Source: Flavobacterium buctense (GTDB lineage Bacteria; Bacteroidota; Bacteroidia; Flavobacteriales; Flavobacteriaceae). Taken from it: a DNA stretch of 64,000 bases. Where the stretch lies: assembly GCF_014486695.1 (NCBI RefSeq), contig NZ_JACTAB010000007.1:1-64000 (forward strand), read 5' to 3'. The notes beneath the pieces are model-generated. The model saw nothing but the letters and a program-made list of their open reading frames with translations, searched no databases and had not been told where the DNA came from. Of the stretch, positions 52,977 through 61,775 are shown piece after piece. A program made the position numbers and the translations under genes. Numbering within the stretch: position 1 is the first letter of the stretch; the number at the start of each line of letters is the position of its first letter.

Positions 52977-55900
52977 TTAATTTTCCCATTTTTTTCTTTC
53001 GGTGATATAATAAATCAAAGGCACAACAATTAGCGTGAGCAAAGTCGACACAATCGCTCCAAACACCAACGAAATTGCTAAGCCTTGGAAAATCGGGTCG
53101 AATAAAATGATGGATGCTCCAATAACCACTGCGCCGGTTGTTAATAAAATTGGCGTAGTTCGAACTGCTCCGGCTTCAATGATAGCTTGTTTCAACGGTA
53201 TGCCATCTTTCAATCGAATCTCAATAAAATCAATCAATAAGACCGAATTTCGAACCATAACTCCGGCCAAAGCAATCATACCAATAAAAGAAGTTGCGGT
53301 AAAGAAAGCGCCCAACAACCAATGACCCAATACAATCCCGACTAACGAAAGCGGAATCGCCATCATCATTACCATCGGGGTTTTGAAATTTTGAAACCAA
53401 CCTACAATCAACATGTAAATGATGACAATCACGATTAAAAAAGCTGCTCCCAAATCACGGAAGACTTCCAAGGTAATTTGCCATTCGCCATCCCATTTTA
53501 CGGTGAAATCACTTTCATCGGATGGCTGTTCCATGTACAATTCATTGACTTTATATCCTTTTGGCAAATGCATTTTCTGGAGTTTTTCATTCATGCCTAA
53601 AATCGCATACACCGGGCTTTCCAAATCGCCTGCCATGTCAGCTGTTACATAAACCACTCTCTTTTGGTCTTTGCGGTAAATAGTTTTTTGCAAGGTATCT
53701 TGAACCACTTTGACCAAATCACTTACCGGAACTACATTCCCGCGATTGCCTTTGATTTTCAGACTTTGAATGTCTTGTAAACTTGTTTTGTCTTTATCAT
53801 CCAAAGACAAAACTATACCAACATTGTCATTTGAATTTTCATCATACAAATTAGAAACCGGATACTCTTTAAGCAAATAAGTCAAATTGCCTACAACTTG
53901 CTGCGGAGCGATTCCGTTGAGCATTGCTTTTTCTTTATCGACTACTAATTTATATTCCGTTTGGTCGTCTTCAGTCATCCAATCTACATCAACTATATCC
54001 GTGGTATTTTCTAAAATGGTTTTTACTTGATTGGCGACTTTGATTTGCTCCTTATAATTCGGTCCATAGATTTCCGCTACCAATGTTGATAATACCGGCG
54101 GTCCTGGTGGCACTTCTATAATTTTGACATTCGCAGCATATTTTTTGGCAATCTTTTGGATTTCGGGACGCACGATTTTGGCGATGTCGTGACTTTGTAA
54201 ATCGCGGTCTTCTTTGTGCAACAAATTCACTTGAATATCGGCCATATTGCTGCCACCACGCATATCGTAATGACGCACTAAACCGTTAAACGTAATCGGA
54301 GCAGATGTACCGATGTAATTCTGATAATTTACCACTTCGGGCACTGTAGAAAGGTATTGCGCAATTTCCTGAGTTACCGCAGCCGTTCTTTCTAAAGTCG
54401 TTCCTTCGGGCATGTCAATAACGACTTGGAATTCGTTTTTATTGTCAAATGGTAACATCTTCACGGCTACCGATTTGGTAAAAAACATCAAAACCGAACC
54501 TATTAACAATAAAACGGTGATACCTAACATCAAACGACGCTTTTTAGAACTTTCTAAAAATGGTCTTTCCATTTTGCTGTAGACTTTATAAATCCATGAT
54601 GTTTCTAATCCTTGTTCGGCTTTTTGTTCTTGTTCTTCTTTTTCGTGTAATAAATGGTAACCCAAGTAAGGTGTAACAGTCAACGCCACAAACAAGGACA
54701 ACAACATTGCAATCGAAGCACCAATCGGCATCGGACTCATGTATGGTCCCATCATTCCTGATACGAAAGCCATTGGCAAAATCGCCGCAATAACCGTGAA
54801 CGTGGCTAAAATGGTTGGGTTCCCAACTTCATTAATCGCATAAATAGCCGCTTGTTTGAATGGCAATCGCTTCATTTTGAAGTGACGGTGCATGTTTTCG
54901 GCGATGATGATACTGTCGTCTACCACAATTCCTACTACGAAAACTAAGGCGAATAAAGTGATACGATTTAACGTGTATCCCAATATATAATAGGCGAATA
55001 ATGTCAAAGCAAACGTCAATGGTACTGAAAAGAAAACCACTAAACCACCGCGCCAACCCATGGCCAACATGACCAAAAGTGTTACCGCAATAATCGCAAT
55101 GCCTAAATGCAGCAACAACTCGCCTACTTTATCCGAAGCGGTTTCACCGTAATTACGCGTTACTTCTACGTGAATATCATCGGTGATAATGGTTTGTTTC
55201 AGATGCTCGACTTTCTCCAAAATCTTTTCGGAAATTTTCATCGCATCGGCACCTTTTACTTTACCGATAGAAATCGTTACGGCCGGATATTCCGAATTGT
55301 TTTTGGCGAATTTTTCATTGGCTTTGCCGTTCCCAAAAGACACGTAACTTCTCGGCGTTGACGGTCCGTCTTGCACTGAGGCTACTTGTTTTAAGTATAC
55401 CGGCAGATTAGCATTGACACCAACCACTAAATTCTCTATATCTTCTGAAGATTTTAGAAATTCTCCGGTTGTCAACAAATATTCTTTATCGGCTGAAACA
55501 AAACTTCCGGATTGCGAACTGCCGTTATTAGCTTGAATCATTTGCATAATGCTCAACGCATCGACACCGTTTTCCGCCATTTTATCTTTGTCTAAAACCA
55601 CTTTCACTTCGCGGTTTCGGCCACCGATTTCTTTGGTGATGGCGACATCTTTTACTTTTTCAATTTCCGAAGTCACTTCTTCGGCTATTTGACGAATTTC
55701 GAAATCGTTTAGTTTTTCGCTCCAAAGTGTTAACCCTAACATCGGAACATCGTCAATAGAACGCGTTTTTACCAAAGGTTTGTACACGCCTTGCGGAAAC
55801 ATATTTTCGTGTTTGGCCAACACATCGTATAATTTTACATAGGAACGTTCCACATCTTGCCCAACATAAAACTGAACAATCAACATCGCCTGACCGTTCA

Positions 55901-56168
55901 TCGCCATACTGTGCACGTGTTCTACTCCTTTGATATTGGAAAGGATTTTCTCTAAAGGTTTCACTACTCGACTTTCGACTTCACTCGGACTCGCACCGGG
56001 ATAACCCACCATTACGTCGGCCATCGGAACATTGATTTGTGGTTCTTCTTCTCTTGGAATCAGAAACGAACTGTATACGCCGATGATCATTAACCCAACC
56101 ATTAACAGTATTGTTAATTTCGAATTGATGAAAAAATGGGCGATTTTACCTGATATACCTTCTTGCAT
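52977..56168 (-). CDS. RND efflux transporter permease
   Basis: A 1063-residue AcrB-type inner-membrane pump. N terminus GISGKIAHFFINSKLTILLM and FLIPREEEPQINVPMADVMV; 12 membrane segments with the proton-relay region DDSIIIAENMHRH in TM4; two large periplasmic loops. The subclass resembles the heavy-metal/drug RND pumps with a shortened docking domain. Operon: TolC, adaptor, permease, DUF2892. The substrate is unknown. Confidence 0.94.
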   Translation of the reverse strand: MQEGISGKIAHFFINSKLTILLMVGLMIIGVYSSFLIPREEEPQINVPMADVMVGYPGASPSEVESRVVKPLEKILSNIKGVEHVHSMAMNGQAMLIVQFYVGQDVERSYVKLYDVLAKHENMFPQGVYKPLVKTRSIDDVPMLGLTLWSEKLNDFEIRQIAEEVTSEIEKVKDVAITKEIGGRNREVKVVLDKDKMAENGVDALSIMQMIQANNGSSQSGSFVSADKEYLLTTGEFLKSSEDIENLVVGVNANLPVYLKQVASVQDGPSTPRSYVSFGNGKANEKFAKNNSEYPAVTISIGKVKGADAMKISEKILEKVEHLKQTIITDDIHVEVTRNYGETASDKVGELLLHLGIAIIAVTLLVMLAMGWRGGLVVFFSVPLTFALTLFAYYILGYTLNRITLFALVFVVGIVVDDSIIIAENMHRHFKMKRLPFKQAAIYAINEVGNPTILATFTVIAAILPMAFVSGMMGPYMSPMPIGASIAMLLSLFVALTVTPYLGYHLLHEKEEQEQKAEQGLETSWIYKVYSKMERPFLESSKKRRLMLGITVLLLIGSVLMFFTKSVAVKMLPFDNKNEFQVVIDMPEGTTLERTAAVTQEIAQYLSTVPEVVNYQNYIGTSAPITFNGLVRHYDMRGGSNMADIQVNLLHKEDRDLQSHDIAKIVRPEIQKIAKKYAANVKIIEVPPGPPVLSTLVAEIYGPNYKEQIKVANQVKTILENTTDIVDVDWMTEDDQTEYKLVVDKEKAMLNGIAPQQVVGNLTYLLKEYPVSNLYDENSNDNVGIVLSLDDKDKTSLQDIQSLKIKGNRGNVVPVSDLVKVVQDTLQKTIYRKDQKRVVYVTADMAGDLESPVYAILGMNEKLQKMHLPKGYKVNELYMEQPSDESDFTVKWDGEWQITLEVFRDLGAAFLIVIVIIYMLIVGWFQNFKTPMVMMMAIPLSLVGIVLGHWLLGAFFTATSFIGMIALAGVMVRNSVLLIDFIEIRLKDGIPLKQAIIEAGAVRTTPILLTTGAVVIGASIILFDPIFQGLAISLVFGAIVSTLLTLIVVPLIYYITERKKWEN

Positions 56169-56209
56169 TTTTAGATTTTTAGATTGTTGGATTGTTAGAT
56201 TTTCAGAAT

Positions 56210-57295
56210 CTATTGGATAGAAACTTTTGCGCCATTATACAACTTACCTTTTGCCGAAACGATGTATTGTTCTTCAGCCGATAAGCCTGATAAAACCTCG
56301 ACTTGGTTGCCAAAAGTTTTCCCGATGCGCAACCATCTTAATATGGCTTTGTTACCGTTACCAATAGTGTAAATTCCGGTGAGTTGGCCTTGTTTGACCA
56401 AAGCACTTTCGGGTACCAACACTTTATCGGTTGTGGTAGTCGTTTGAGTTTTATTGGCCACAGGGAATTGAACATTAACAAACATGCCGGATAAAATGGC
56501 TTTGTCGATTTGGTTCAAACTGACTTTTACCAAATACTGTCCGCCGGTATTTTTAGCCGAACTGCTGACTTCAATCACTTTTCCGGTTACTTCTTTGTTG
56601 ATGGATTTTACTAAAATTTTTACAGCCATTCCGTTTTGAATGTTGGCTATATCACTTTCCGAAACCATGGCAGTAACTTGCAAACGCGAAACACCTTCGA
56701 TACTTACTAACGGCATTCCCGGATTCGCCATATCGCCTTCTTTGACAAAAGTATTAGTCACTTCGCCCGAAAACGGCGCGGTGATATTGCTGTAATTGAA
56801 TTGGGCTAAAACTTCATTGCGCATTTGCTTAGCGGCATCCAATCCGGCTTTGGCCATTTCGTAGCGCGAAGTCATGTCGTCTAACTCTTTTTGAGAAGCA
56901 CTTTGTTGGTTGAATAATGCCGTGAATCTTTCGTAGTCTTTTTTAGCATTATTAAACGAAGCTGTAGCTTGCAAAATAGACGCATCTACTTGGGCTTTTT
57001 TGGCTTGTAAATCGGTAGCGTTGATGCTTACCATCAATTGTCCGGCGCTAACTTTTTGCCCGACTTTCACATGTACTTTGGTCACGTAACCCATCATTCG
57101 GGTACTGACATTGGCACTGTTTTCGGCTTCAATTTTGCCGCTGGCGGTTACAAAAGAACCATTGTTTTGCGCAGTCATTCCACTAACTTTTACCGGGATA
57201 GCCGCTGCGTTATCTGTAATTTCTTTTCGGTCTTTTCCACAAGAAAGGAATAAGAAAGTCGATAGCAATAGCGTGGTTATTATTTTATTGTTCAT
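56210..57295 (-). CDS. RND efflux periplasmic adaptor subunit
   Basis: A 361-residue membrane fusion protein and lipoprotein (lipobox FLSC, Cys19). Lipoyl/beta-barrel pieces VSTRMMGYVTKVHVKVGQKV and NITAPFSGEVTNTFVKEGD flank a helical hairpin (about 95-165), then a beta-barrel and membrane-proximal domain. Bridges the RND pump and the outer-membrane TolC-like channel. The gap to the TolC gene is 28 nt and to the permease 41 nt. Confidence 0.93.
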   Translation of the reverse strand: MNNKIITTLLLSTFLFLSCGKDRKEITDNAAAIPVKVSGMTAQNNGSFVTASGKIEAENSANVSTRMMGYVTKVHVKVGQKVSAGQLMVSINATDLQAKKAQVDASILQATASFNNAKKDYERFTALFNQQSASQKELDDMTSRYEMAKAGLDAAKQMRNEVLAQFNYSNITAPFSGEVTNTFVKEGDMANPGMPLVSIEGVSRLQVTAMVSESDIANIQNGMAVKILVKSINKEVTGKVIEVSSSAKNTGGQYLVKVSLNQIDKAILSGMFVNVQFPVANKTQTTTTTDKVLVPESALVKQGQLTGIYTIGNGNKAILRWLRIGKTFGNQVEVLSGLSAEEQYIVSAKGKLYNGAKVSIQ

Positions 57296-57323
57296 GTTGT
57301 TCTGTTTTATAATTGTCTTAATA

Positions 57324-58637
57324 CTATTGGGTCAAAAATTGTAAATACTGTTGGGTGAAATTGTACTCAAAAACCGCTTGCAAATGCTCTAATTCCTTTT
57401 GAATCATTTGGGTTTCGGCAGTCAATAAATCAGTGGTTTTTTCTAAGCCTTGGGTGAAGCGATTTTGGCGAATGCGATAAGCTTCTTGTGATTGTTCGAA
57501 GGCCATTTGCGACAAACCGACTTTGTTCTCAGTATCTTTTAGTTGTCGATTGGTTTTGCTTAATTCGAGTTGGCTTTGCTTTTTGTATTGCTCGGTTTCG
57601 ATGGCAGCTTTTTGGAAATCGGCTTTGGCTTTGTCGTATTTTCCGATGGATTTGTAACCGTCGAAAACGTTCCAAGACAATTGTGCTCCAACCAAATATC
57701 CTTTGGCAGCTGTGCCTAAAAACTGACTGTCGTACAACTCATAACTTCCGAAAGCGTTTAATCTTGGTAAAAAATTCATTTTGCTCATGACCATCATTTT
57801 TTGATACGCTTCGGATGATTTATCCATCGCTTGAATGTCTTTTCTATTCTCGGATAATTGGGTGTTTATAGCTTCAACCTTAATGGAATTTTCCAGTTCT
57901 TCTGAAGGTTTAAAGGTTTTGCCTTGAGTGTCTTCGTTTAACAGAAAAGCCAAATAATCGGAGGCATTTTGCACATTGCTTTTGGCGTATTGCAATTGAT
58001 TTGAAATGTCATTTACGCGTACTTGAACATTCAACACATCGGTCTTTTGCAACAAACCTTGTTTGAAATAATTGTCGACCAATTTTAAATTGGCTTTAGC
58101 CGTTGACTCTGCTTTTTCCAAAACACGAACGGCTTTATACGCCAATTGGAGTTGCATGTAAGCCTTAGTCACTTCGAGTTCTAAATACTCTTGAGTTCGT
58201 TTCGTTTGCAATTGAAAGGCTTCCATTTTGGCTTTGGCCGCTTGTCTTCCAAAAATGCCGTCAACGTTGAGTAGTGGTTGTTGGATTTCGATTTTAGTGG
58301 CAAAGTTTTGCGTGGTTTTCGGGTCATTCAACAAAGCCGGATTGAAATCGGATTGGGTTAAGATTTCCTGATTTAATTTGGAACCAAAAGCCATTAACGG
58401 ATTGGTAGTAGCCATTCCGGTATAAGACATAGTAATATTGGGCAAAAAGAGTGCATTTGATTGGCGGTAATCCGCTTTAGCCGATTGGTAGTTTTTATCA
58501 GCGATTTTGATTTGCAGGTTTTTTTCGGATACTTTTTGTTTCAAATCGCTTTTGGAAATAGACAAAGTATCTTGGCTAAATCCGAAAATTGATAAGAATA
58601 AAAATCCTGTGGTTACTATTATTTTGTTCATATTCAT
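57324..58637 (-). CDS. TolC family outer membrane efflux protein
   Basis: A 437-residue exported protein (signal peptide to about residue 21, GFSQ). It has paired OEP helical repeats (for example AYMQLQLAYKAVRVLEKAE and QLELSKTNRQLKDTENKVG) and ends TQQYLQFLTQ, typical of the outer-membrane channel subunits. First gene of the TolC-adaptor-permease-DUF2892 operon, so its upstream region controls the whole pump. Confidence 0.94.
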   Translation of the reverse strand: MNMNKIIVTTGFLFLSIFGFSQDTLSISKSDLKQKVSEKNLQIKIADKNYQSAKADYRQSNALFLPNITMSYTGMATTNPLMAFGSKLNQEILTQSDFNPALLNDPKTTQNFATKIEIQQPLLNVDGIFGRQAAKAKMEAFQLQTKRTQEYLELEVTKAYMQLQLAYKAVRVLEKAESTAKANLKLVDNYFKQGLLQKTDVLNVQVRVNDISNQLQYAKSNVQNASDYLAFLLNEDTQGKTFKPSEELENSIKVEAINTQLSENRKDIQAMDKSSEAYQKMMVMSKMNFLPRLNAFGSYELYDSQFLGTAAKGYLVGAQLSWNVFDGYKSIGKYDKAKADFQKAAIETEQYKKQSQLELSKTNRQLKDTENKVGLSQMAFEQSQEAYRIRQNRFTQGLEKTTDLLTAETQMIQKELEHLQAVFEYNFTQQYLQFLTQ

Positions 58638-58660
58638 CTTAGTTTATCTGAATTATGAAG

Positions 58661-58705
58661 CAAAAATACTGCTGTAGAAAAGCGTGTACAGTTACAATTG
58701 TTACA
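58661..58705 (-). promoter_or_regulatory. TolC/RND operon promoter with upstream dyad
   Basis: Minus strand -7 box TATTTTTG (58668-58661). A TGTAACAATTGTAACT dyad-like site (58705-58690), with perfect palindromic core ACAATTGT, is centred at 58697.5, that is 36.5 nt from the last base of the -7 box and about -43 from the predicted start. The kelch-gene promoter has a closely similar site at the same spacing. Confidence 0.55.
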
Positions 58706-58719
58706 GAGGCATTTGGGCA

Positions 58720-58745
58720 TAAAAAAATGCCTGATTTCTCAGGCA
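58720..58745 (-). terminator. terminator of the kelch-protein gene
   Basis: Minus strand TGCCTGA-GAAA-TCAGGCA plus a run of seven T, 29 nt after the stop. Confidence 0.85.
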
Positions 58746-58773
58746 CTCAAAAATATAGTGGTATTGAATTGAT

Positions 58774-60372
58774 TTATTTTACAATCACTTTTTGGGAAAC
58801 ATAAAACTTATTATCGAATATAAAAGTGATGATTACTGTTTGATTGGAAATTCCATCCAGTTCGAAATTCATACCATTATCACCTTGTGTAGTAGCTTCA
58901 ATTTCACCGTCTAAAACAATTTTACCGTCCATGGTAGAAACAAAGTAATCAATGTTAGTGGCATAAGCCATTTTAAAATTGATTCTCACAGTACTGCTTT
59001 CGGTCGGATTTGGAGCAACGGTCATTGAAAACGGATTTTTGCCTTCAATGGGTTGAACACCTAAAGGAAGATTTTTAATCAATTTTACTTCATAAATAGT
59101 AGCATTGGCTGAAGTGGTTGAAGTATTATTGACTGAAAACGGATTCGCACTTGGACTGGTCAATCCGCCAACAATGTGCCCGATTACAAATTCATCCGTA
59201 GTAATCTCGCTTAGTTTTATGACCTCGTTACTGAAATGTGGTAATGATTTATTCGGTATAAATTCGGCACTTGCGCCTTTTAAAGCCGGCATGGTTTCGG
59301 GCAGTTGGTATTCTTGTAAAGAACCGTCGGCGAATCTTGTAGTTCGGCTGATGGTATTGACAAAGGGAACATTATTGTCCTGAACCAAAGTAGTTCCGTT
59401 GTAATAATACTGACTGATTCCTCCAAAAAAGAGATTGTGCATACGATTTTCGGTAGCATCGTACAAACAAGATTTGGCACTGTGGTAATTGCTCAAATAT
59501 TGGTTGAAAGACGTTTGCGGAAAATAACCTTCGGGTTTGATGTCAACGGGATATAAAAACGGTAAGTCGACATTGATTTGAAAAACGCCGGACGAAATCG
59601 TATAGCCTTGAGAACCATCGGGGAAAATTTGAGGCAACAAATTGTAGTCTCTTCGGTGTAAATGAACCGCATCAGTTATCGCTTCATAATTGGAAATACT
59701 CAATTGGGTTTCAGAATTATCGATGAAAAATTTTCTAATTTGATTGGAATAGGTTTGGGTAAAGGTTGGGTTATTCATCGGATTGTATCTTCCGTCAAAA
59801 CGATGGCCGCCAATTAAATAAAATGTGTTGTTTATTTTTCCTAATTGTCCACCGGTGATGGCAAAATTGGCATCGGTCATTTGTTTGAAATGAGGCAAAA
59901 TGGAAGTGCCATTAACTACTGAATTAATCAAACCCGGAACATCAATCGATGTCATTTTATCAAACGTAATGTGATCATTGGCTGATACTGAAAAAGCATA
60001 ACCTCCGATAATATAAAGTGTATTTTCGTCTTGGTAAAAATTGAAATTACTGGCTTGCAATTGCTCTTTTAAAGTGGTTGGCAGAACATCTATGGAAGTT
60101 GACCACACTTGATTTGTCACGACATCAACTACATAAATATTGGTATTATTGTTTGAAGCCGGAAAAGCATTAAACGGTTGTCTTGCGTGAATTCCATCGA
60201 CTCTTCCGCCTATTATTAGCCATTTACCATTGGATTGACCAAAAGCATACGAATGGATTCCGGGAAAATTGGCAATGGTAATCGGATTGAGTTGTACTTG
60301 GTAATCAAATGTAGATTGTGAAAAAATCACATTGGTCAATCCTAAAAACAGCAAAGTATAAAGAAATTTCAT
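58774..60372 (-). CDS. secreted kelch-like beta-propeller protein with T9SS-type C terminus
   Basis: A 532-residue exported protein (signal peptide ending FSQ at about residue 19). Kelch-like blades are visible: GIHSYAFGQSNGKWLIIGGR, NTLYIIGGYAFS and NNTFYLIGGHRFDGRYN. The last 90 residues begin MTVAPNPTESSTVRINF, the PNP-type start of T9SS C-terminal target domains, and end VSQKVIVK. It should be displayed at or secreted to the surface. Its promoter has a Crp-like site shared with the TolC operon. Function unknown. Confidence 0.75.
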   Translation of the reverse strand: MKFLYTLLFLGLTNVIFSQSTFDYQVQLNPITIANFPGIHSYAFGQSNGKWLIIGGRVDGIHARQPFNAFPASNNNTNIYVVDVVTNQVWSTSIDVLPTTLKEQLQASNFNFYQDENTLYIIGGYAFSVSANDHITFDKMTSIDVPGLINSVVNGTSILPHFKQMTDANFAITGGQLGKINNTFYLIGGHRFDGRYNPMNNPTFTQTYSNQIRKFFIDNSETQLSISNYEAITDAVHLHRRDYNLLPQIFPDGSQGYTISSGVFQINVDLPFLYPVDIKPEGYFPQTSFNQYLSNYHSAKSCLYDATENRMHNLFFGGISQYYYNGTTLVQDNNVPFVNTISRTTRFADGSLQEYQLPETMPALKGASAEFIPNKSLPHFSNEVIKLSEITTDEFVIGHIVGGLTSPSANPFSVNNTSTTSANATIYEVKLIKNLPLGVQPIEGKNPFSMTVAPNPTESSTVRINFKMAYATNIDYFVSTMDGKIVLDGEIEATTQGDNGMNFELDGISNQTVIITFIFDNKFYVSQKVIVK

Positions 60373-60388
60373 ATTAAGAATATTTCAC

Positions 60389-60433
60389 CAAAGCTATCTA
60401 TTCTCAACATACTGTTTTGCAACATTTGTTACA
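60389..60433 (-). promoter_or_regulatory. kelch-gene promoter with Crp/Fnr-like dyad
   Basis: Minus strand -7 box TAGCTTTG (60396-60389). The imperfect palindrome TGTAACAAATGTTGCA (60433-60418) is centred at 60425.5, again exactly 36.5 nt from the last base of the -7 box. It matches the TolC-promoter site at 12 of 16 positions. Confidence 0.55.
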
Positions 60434-60438
60434 TAAAA

Positions 60439-60465
60439 AAAACGCCTCTAAATTGAGGCGTTTTT
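60439..60465. terminator. hairpin terminator after the Lys/Cys-rich gene
   Basis: AAAACGCCTC-N6-GAGGCGTTTTT with A and T runs. In the minus orientation it lies 22 nt after the stop of the small Lys/Cys-rich gene. It also separates that gene from the kelch promoter region. Confidence 0.8.
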
Positions 60466-60486
60466 AAACTAAACTTAAAGGTATAA

Positions 60487-60672
60487 TTAAGCTTTTTTTG
60501 AAGCGCAACAACCGGCTTTTTTCTCAGTACTGCACTCTTTTTTCTCTTCGGTTGAGCAAGACTTTTCAGTTTTTGCTTTTTTCTTTTTTTGTTTTGGTTC
60601 ACCATTACTAGCATTAACATTCATGGCAAACAAAAGCGCAACAGCGGCAAATGCGGAAACTAATTTTTTCAT
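60487..60672 (-). CDS. small secreted Lys/Cys-rich protein
   Basis: A 61-residue protein: signal peptide (MKKLVSAFAAVALLFAMNVN) then about 40 residues made almost entirely of Lys, Glu, Ser and Cys, ending AGCCASKKA. Four cysteines in the mature part (KSCSTEEKKECSTEK and GCCASKK) suggest metal or thiol chemistry. It has its own promoter (TTTG-N21-TACATTTG, -7 box at 60722-60715). A longer overlapping frame in another phase is a shadow. Function unknown. Confidence 0.65.
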   Translation of the reverse strand: MKKLVSAFAAVALLFAMNVNASNGEPKQKKKKAKTEKSCSTEEKKECSTEKKAGCCASKKA

Positions 60673-60714
60673 CTTTTATAATTTATTTAATGGATTAATC
60701 TATTTAACTGTTAT

Positions 60715-60747
60715 CAAATGTAATCTTTAAAAACCTTGACAAACAAA
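60715..60747 (-). promoter_or_regulatory. promoter of the Lys/Cys-rich gene
   Basis: Minus strand TTTG (60747-60744), 21-nt spacer, TACATTTG (60722-60715). No dyad at the -43 position used by its neighbours. Confidence 0.6.
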
Positions 60748-60792
60748 ATTTTAGCTTAAAACTAACTTAAGAATCAAGCTTCGAAACAACAA

Positions 60793-60993
60793 CTATTTTT
60801 CTTGCTTTGGTTTTGGCACAAAAATATTAAACAACAATCCGCCCATTAAGCCACCGTATAAAGTTGCGTTCAAGGGCTTAGAAGTAATTGCACAACTCCC
60901 GCTGGCACAACCTATAAAATGATAATAAGCATAACCGCCAATGGCTCCGATCAATACTCCGATTACAGTGACAATTACTGCTTTACTATTCAT
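60793..60993 (-). CDS. DUF6132 family membrane protein
   Basis: A 66-residue protein with two membrane segments (VIVTVIGVLIGAIGGYAYY and LYGGLMGGLLFNIFV) joined by the Cys motif GCASGSCAITSKP (Cys29, Cys34), the DUF6132 signature. The paired cysteines at the membrane surface suggest redox or sulfur relay. Overlaps the HMA gene by 8 nt. Last gene of the sulfur/redox operon. Confidence 0.85.
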   Translation of the reverse strand: MNSKAVIVTVIGVLIGAIGGYAYYHFIGCASGSCAITSKPLNATLYGGLMGGLLFNIFVPKPKQEK

Positions 60994-61258
60994 TAGTGTT
61001 GTCTGTCATTCGGCCGATGGCGCAGTTCACATAAGATTTTGCTTTTCTAACCAAAGTGTTATTCCCTTTTTCGGGGTAGCCTAAATCATTAAGCTTGTCA
61101 ACGATTAATTCTCTATTCACTTCTCCAGTTACCAAAACAGTATCAATTTCTTTATTAATTTCAACTCCGGTTACCCCTTCAATTTTAAGCAAAGCTGTTT
61201 TGATACTGTTCATACATCCGCCGCACTTAATATTCTCTACTTCAAATTGCTGTTCCAT
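60986..61258 (-). CDS. heavy-metal-associated (HMA) domain protein
   Basis: A 90-residue protein. Residues 1-65 form an HMA fold with the metal/thiol motif KCGGCMNS (Cys12, Cys15); a third Cys (YVNCAIG) lies in the C-terminal tail. Such proteins carry copper or act as small thiol carriers. It sits 6 nt after the thioredoxin gene. With thioredoxin, DUF6132 and rhodanese around it, transfer of persulfide or copper is possible. Confidence 0.88.
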   Translation of the reverse strand: MEQQFEVENIKCGGCMNSIKTALLKIEGVTGVEINKEIDTVLVTGEVNRELIVDKLNDLGYPEKGNNTLVRKAKSYVNCAIGRMTDNTNE

Positions 61259-61264
61259 GATGAT

Positions 61265-61570
61265 TTAATTATTGGTTTTGTCTAAAATATTTTTGATAAT
61301 TTCTTCTTTGGGCAAAACGCCGGATTGGCGCCAAAGTTGCTTTCCGTTTTGAAACAATATCATGGTTGGTACACCGCGAACTTGTTGCATAGCTGCCAAC
61401 TCTTGGTTTTTATCCACATCAACTTTAATTATGGAAACCCTTTCTCCGAGACTGTCTTTAACTTCTTTTAAAATGGGTCCCAACACCTGACATGGTCCGC
61501 ACCAAGTGGCAAAGAAATCGATTAAAACCGGTTTTTCTGAATTGATGATTTGGTCGAAACTATTATTCAT
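61265..61570 (-). CDS. thioredoxin
   Basis: A 101-residue classical thioredoxin: FFATWCGPCQVLGPIL with active-site Cys24 and Cys27, and VRGVPTMILFQNGK with the cis-Pro. No signal peptide, so cytosolic. Overlaps the small membrane-protein gene upstream by 8 nt. In this operon it could reduce persulfides or thiosulfate products of the rhodanese protein. Confidence 0.94.
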   Translation of the reverse strand: MNNSFDQIINSEKPVLIDFFATWCGPCQVLGPILKEVKDSLGERVSIIKVDVDKNQELAAMQQVRGVPTMILFQNGKQLWRQSGVLPKEEIIKNILDKTNN

Positions 61571-61766
61571 TTTTTTGAGTTTTATAATTTAAATTACAAC
61601 CACTGGAACCACAACCTAAATTAAATAGAGCTTGAAATAAAAAGAAAACGCCAAAAGCTACAAAAAACCAATGATGGGTTTCATAAGCCTGATAAAACAG
61701 GAATAAGGCAAACCCTAATCTAAAAAAGCGCATCAAATGCCAGTTGGAGAACAATATTCTTTTCAT
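61563..61766 (-). CDS. small membrane protein with CGSSGC motif (DUF2892-like)
   Basis: A 67-residue protein with two membrane segments (MRFFRLGFALFLFYQAYE and WFFVAFGVFFLFQALFNL) ending in GCGSSGCNLNY (Cys52, Cys57). The layout matches the DUF2892/YgaP membrane module and recalls the CxxxxC of DUF6132 two genes downstream. It begins 9 nt after the persulfide dioxygenase gene. A membrane thiol relay is inferred. Confidence 0.75.
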   Translation of the reverse strand: MKRILFSNWHLMRFFRLGFALFLFYQAYETHHWFFVAFGVFFLFQALFNLGCGSSGCNLNYKTQKNE

Positions 61767-61775
61767 TTTATAAAT

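Noticed and set aside
60429..60620. 63-residue Lys-rich frame
   Set aside because: Different frame of the secreted Lys/Cys-rich gene and runs through its terminator.
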